From Alistipes sp. (GTDB taxonomy: Bacteria; Bacteroidota; Bacteroidia; Bacteroidales; Rikenellaceae): 14,154 bases of DNA. Every line of letters begins with the position of its first letter. The first letter of the stretch is position 1. The notes under the pieces were generated by a model, which was not told where the DNA came from, made no database searches, and was given only the letters and a program-made list of their open reading frames with translations. Of the stretch, positions 5,633-14,154 are shown in pieces. The stretch is taken from the NCBI GenBank assembly GCA_031285485.1, contig JAITWC010000084.1, forward strand, positions 1 to 14,154, written 5' to 3'. The position numbers and the translations under genes are program-made.

Positions 5633-5695
5633 GCCTACCTGGAGCAAGAGAGTCAGGAACATTGATCGACGTGAGTCGATGAGACCGCTGGAGGC
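5633..5695 (+). ncRNA. Possible branched RNA fold in the rplL–rpoB spacer
   Basis: Three helices may form. CCTGG (5638–5642) pairs with TCAGG (5653–5657). ATCGAC (5665–5670) pairs with GTCGAT (5675–5680) around GTGA, a GNRA-type tetraloop. GCCTaCC (5633–5639) may close against GGAGGC (5690–5695), but it overlaps the first helix by two bases and would compete with it. I recognise no known riboswitch or r-protein leader. It could be the site of feedback control for rpoB, but this is inference. Confidence 0.3.
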
Positions 5696-5715
5696 CGTTT
5701 ATAGTAATTAGTGTT

Positions 5716-5799
5716 TTAACGATTGATTAGTTAGCTACGCGGAATAATTACTCGTAGGTGCTGATAATCATGTCGGGTCACTAATCACTAAATCGTTAA
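5716..5799 (+). promoter_or_regulatory. Long AT-rich dyad in the rpoB leader
   Basis: TTAACGATT (5716–5724) pairs perfectly with AATCGTTAA (5791–5799). The directly following GATTAGT (5725–5731) pairs with ACTAATC (5780–5786), leaving a 4-nt bulge (5787–5790). That gives 16 pairs enclosing a 48-nt loop, inside which CTACG (5735–5739) and CGTAG (5753–5757) can pair. The stem ends 12 nt before the rpoB ATG, so as RNA it would affect ribosome access. As DNA it could be an operator. Its AT-richness contrasts with the surrounding genes. Confidence 0.5.
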
Positions 5800-5811
5800 T
5801 AACTATCAAGA

Positions 5812-9639
<3,828 letters not shown>

Positions 9640-9654
9640 GGAAGAAAAAAAGAT

Positions 9655-13917
<4,263 letters not shown>

Positions 13918-13921
13918 CCCT

Positions 13922-14028
13922 TCCGGCACGCCTCAAGGGGGCCGGACGAATGGGTCGTTGCAACAAACGGGCATCGGGAGGCGCGATCATATCCGGCAAT
14001 CTTACCGCAAACGGGGCTGAATCAGCCC
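13922..14028 (+). other. rpoC 3' untranslated region with two hairpins
   Basis: TCCGGC (13922–13927) pairs with GCCGGA (13941–13946), and GGGCTG (14014–14019) pairs with CAGCCC (14023–14028). Neither has a T-tract. They precede the main terminator and may protect the 3' end of the mRNA. No gene is visible between rpoC and the terminator. Confidence 0.45.
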
Positions 14029-14036
14029 GCATTTAG

Positions 14037-14078
14037 GAACCTGTCTCAAAACGCAATGAGACGGGTTCTCTTTTTTTT
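14037..14078 (+). terminator. Strong intrinsic terminator of the rpoBC operon
   Basis: GAACCTGTCTC (14037–14047) pairs with GAGACGGGTTC (14058–14068) over 11 bp, including one G·U, around a 10-nt loop. T, C and eight T follow (14069–14078). This is the clearest terminator in the window and lies 120 nt after the rpoC stop. The words resemble ends of some insertion sequences, but the T-tract and position favour a terminator. Confidence 0.88.
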
Positions 14079-14086
14079 GTACTCTA

Positions 14087-14118
14087 TTTGTGATTTTGGC
14101 ATATAATCATTATCTTTA
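14087..14118 (+). promoter_or_regulatory. Promoter of the next gene
   Basis: TTTG (14087–14090), a 20-nt spacer and TATCTTTA (14111–14118) match the Bacteroidetes consensus except for the last base of the -7 box. The predicted start is near 14125, giving a leader of about 20 nt to the ATG at 14145. Confidence 0.5.
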
Positions 14119-14144
14119 TGATGTTGATCTAAAGGTTGTTGAAT

Positions 14145-14154
14145 ATGTCATTCA
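14145..14154 (+). CDS. Start of a gene cut off by the window end
   Basis: An ATG at 14145 begins Met-Ser-Phe and is cut off after ten bases. AAAGG (14131–14135) lies 9 nt upstream as a ribosome site, and a promoter at 14087–14118 fits. The product cannot be identified. It lies beyond the operon terminator in AT-rich sequence, so it is a separate transcription unit. Confidence 0.35.

Noticed and set aside
5723..5750. E. coli-like promoter (TTGATT, 16 nt, TAATTA) before rpoB
   Set aside because: Bacteroidetes primary sigma does not use this consensus, there is no TTTG in the spacer, and the bases are explained by the AT-rich dyad.

Overview
The window is the core tRNA–tuf–secE–nusG–rplKAJL–rpoBC transcription/translation cluster of a Bacteroidales bacterium. 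The best guess is an Alistipes-like member of the Rikenellaceae. The order follows from EF-Tu and RNA polymerase sequences of Bacteroidetes type, promoters of the TTTG / TAnnTTTG class, A-rich start regions that mostly lack Shine-Dalgarno sequences, and tRNA genes without an encoded CCA. The genus is an inference. Everything from 577 to 13917 reads on the + strand and looks like one long transcription unit.

Layout: 1–61 holds the first 20 codons of a leftward gene with a CxxC zinc-ribbon start, possibly an insertion-sequence transposase. 62–576 is AT-rich and non-coding, with an orphan rightward terminator (148–180), a weak promoter box near 282, and two good promoters, P1 (445–475) and P2 (530–559). 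A 9-bp inverted repeat brackets P2. 577–1204 encodes tRNA-Thr(UGU), tRNA-Tyr(GUA), tRNA-Gly(UCC) and tRNA-Gly(CCC). Then come tuf, tRNA-Trp(CCA), secE, nusG, rplK, rplA, rplJ, rplL, a structured 235-nt spacer, rpoB and rpoC. After rpoC there are hairpins, a strong terminator (14037–14078), and a promoter and start codon for the next gene, which is cut off by the window end.

How the genes work together: EF-Tu delivers aminoacyl-tRNAs, including those made from this transcript, to the ribosome. L11, L1, L10 and L7/L12 build the factor-binding stalk and the L1 stalk. RpoB and RpoC form the catalytic core of RNA polymerase, NusG couples that polymerase to ribosomes, and SecE is part of the protein-export channel. 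Co-transcription ties transcription and translation capacity together.

The protein-coding genes are intact and ordinary. I found no new protein system. The observations that stand out are in RNA. tRNA-Gly(UCC) appears to replace the near-universal G19–C56 elbow pair with A19–U56, a pair-preserving double change. It sits beside a near-identical tRNA-Gly(CCC) that differs at only four positions. The rplL–rpoB spacer carries a 12-bp perfect hairpin (a likely attenuator) and, just before the rpoB start, a long AT-rich dyad with 16 paired positions per arm. The usual r-protein leader positions in the operon have almost no room for structure, and P2 is bracketed by an inverted repeat that P1 transcripts could fold.
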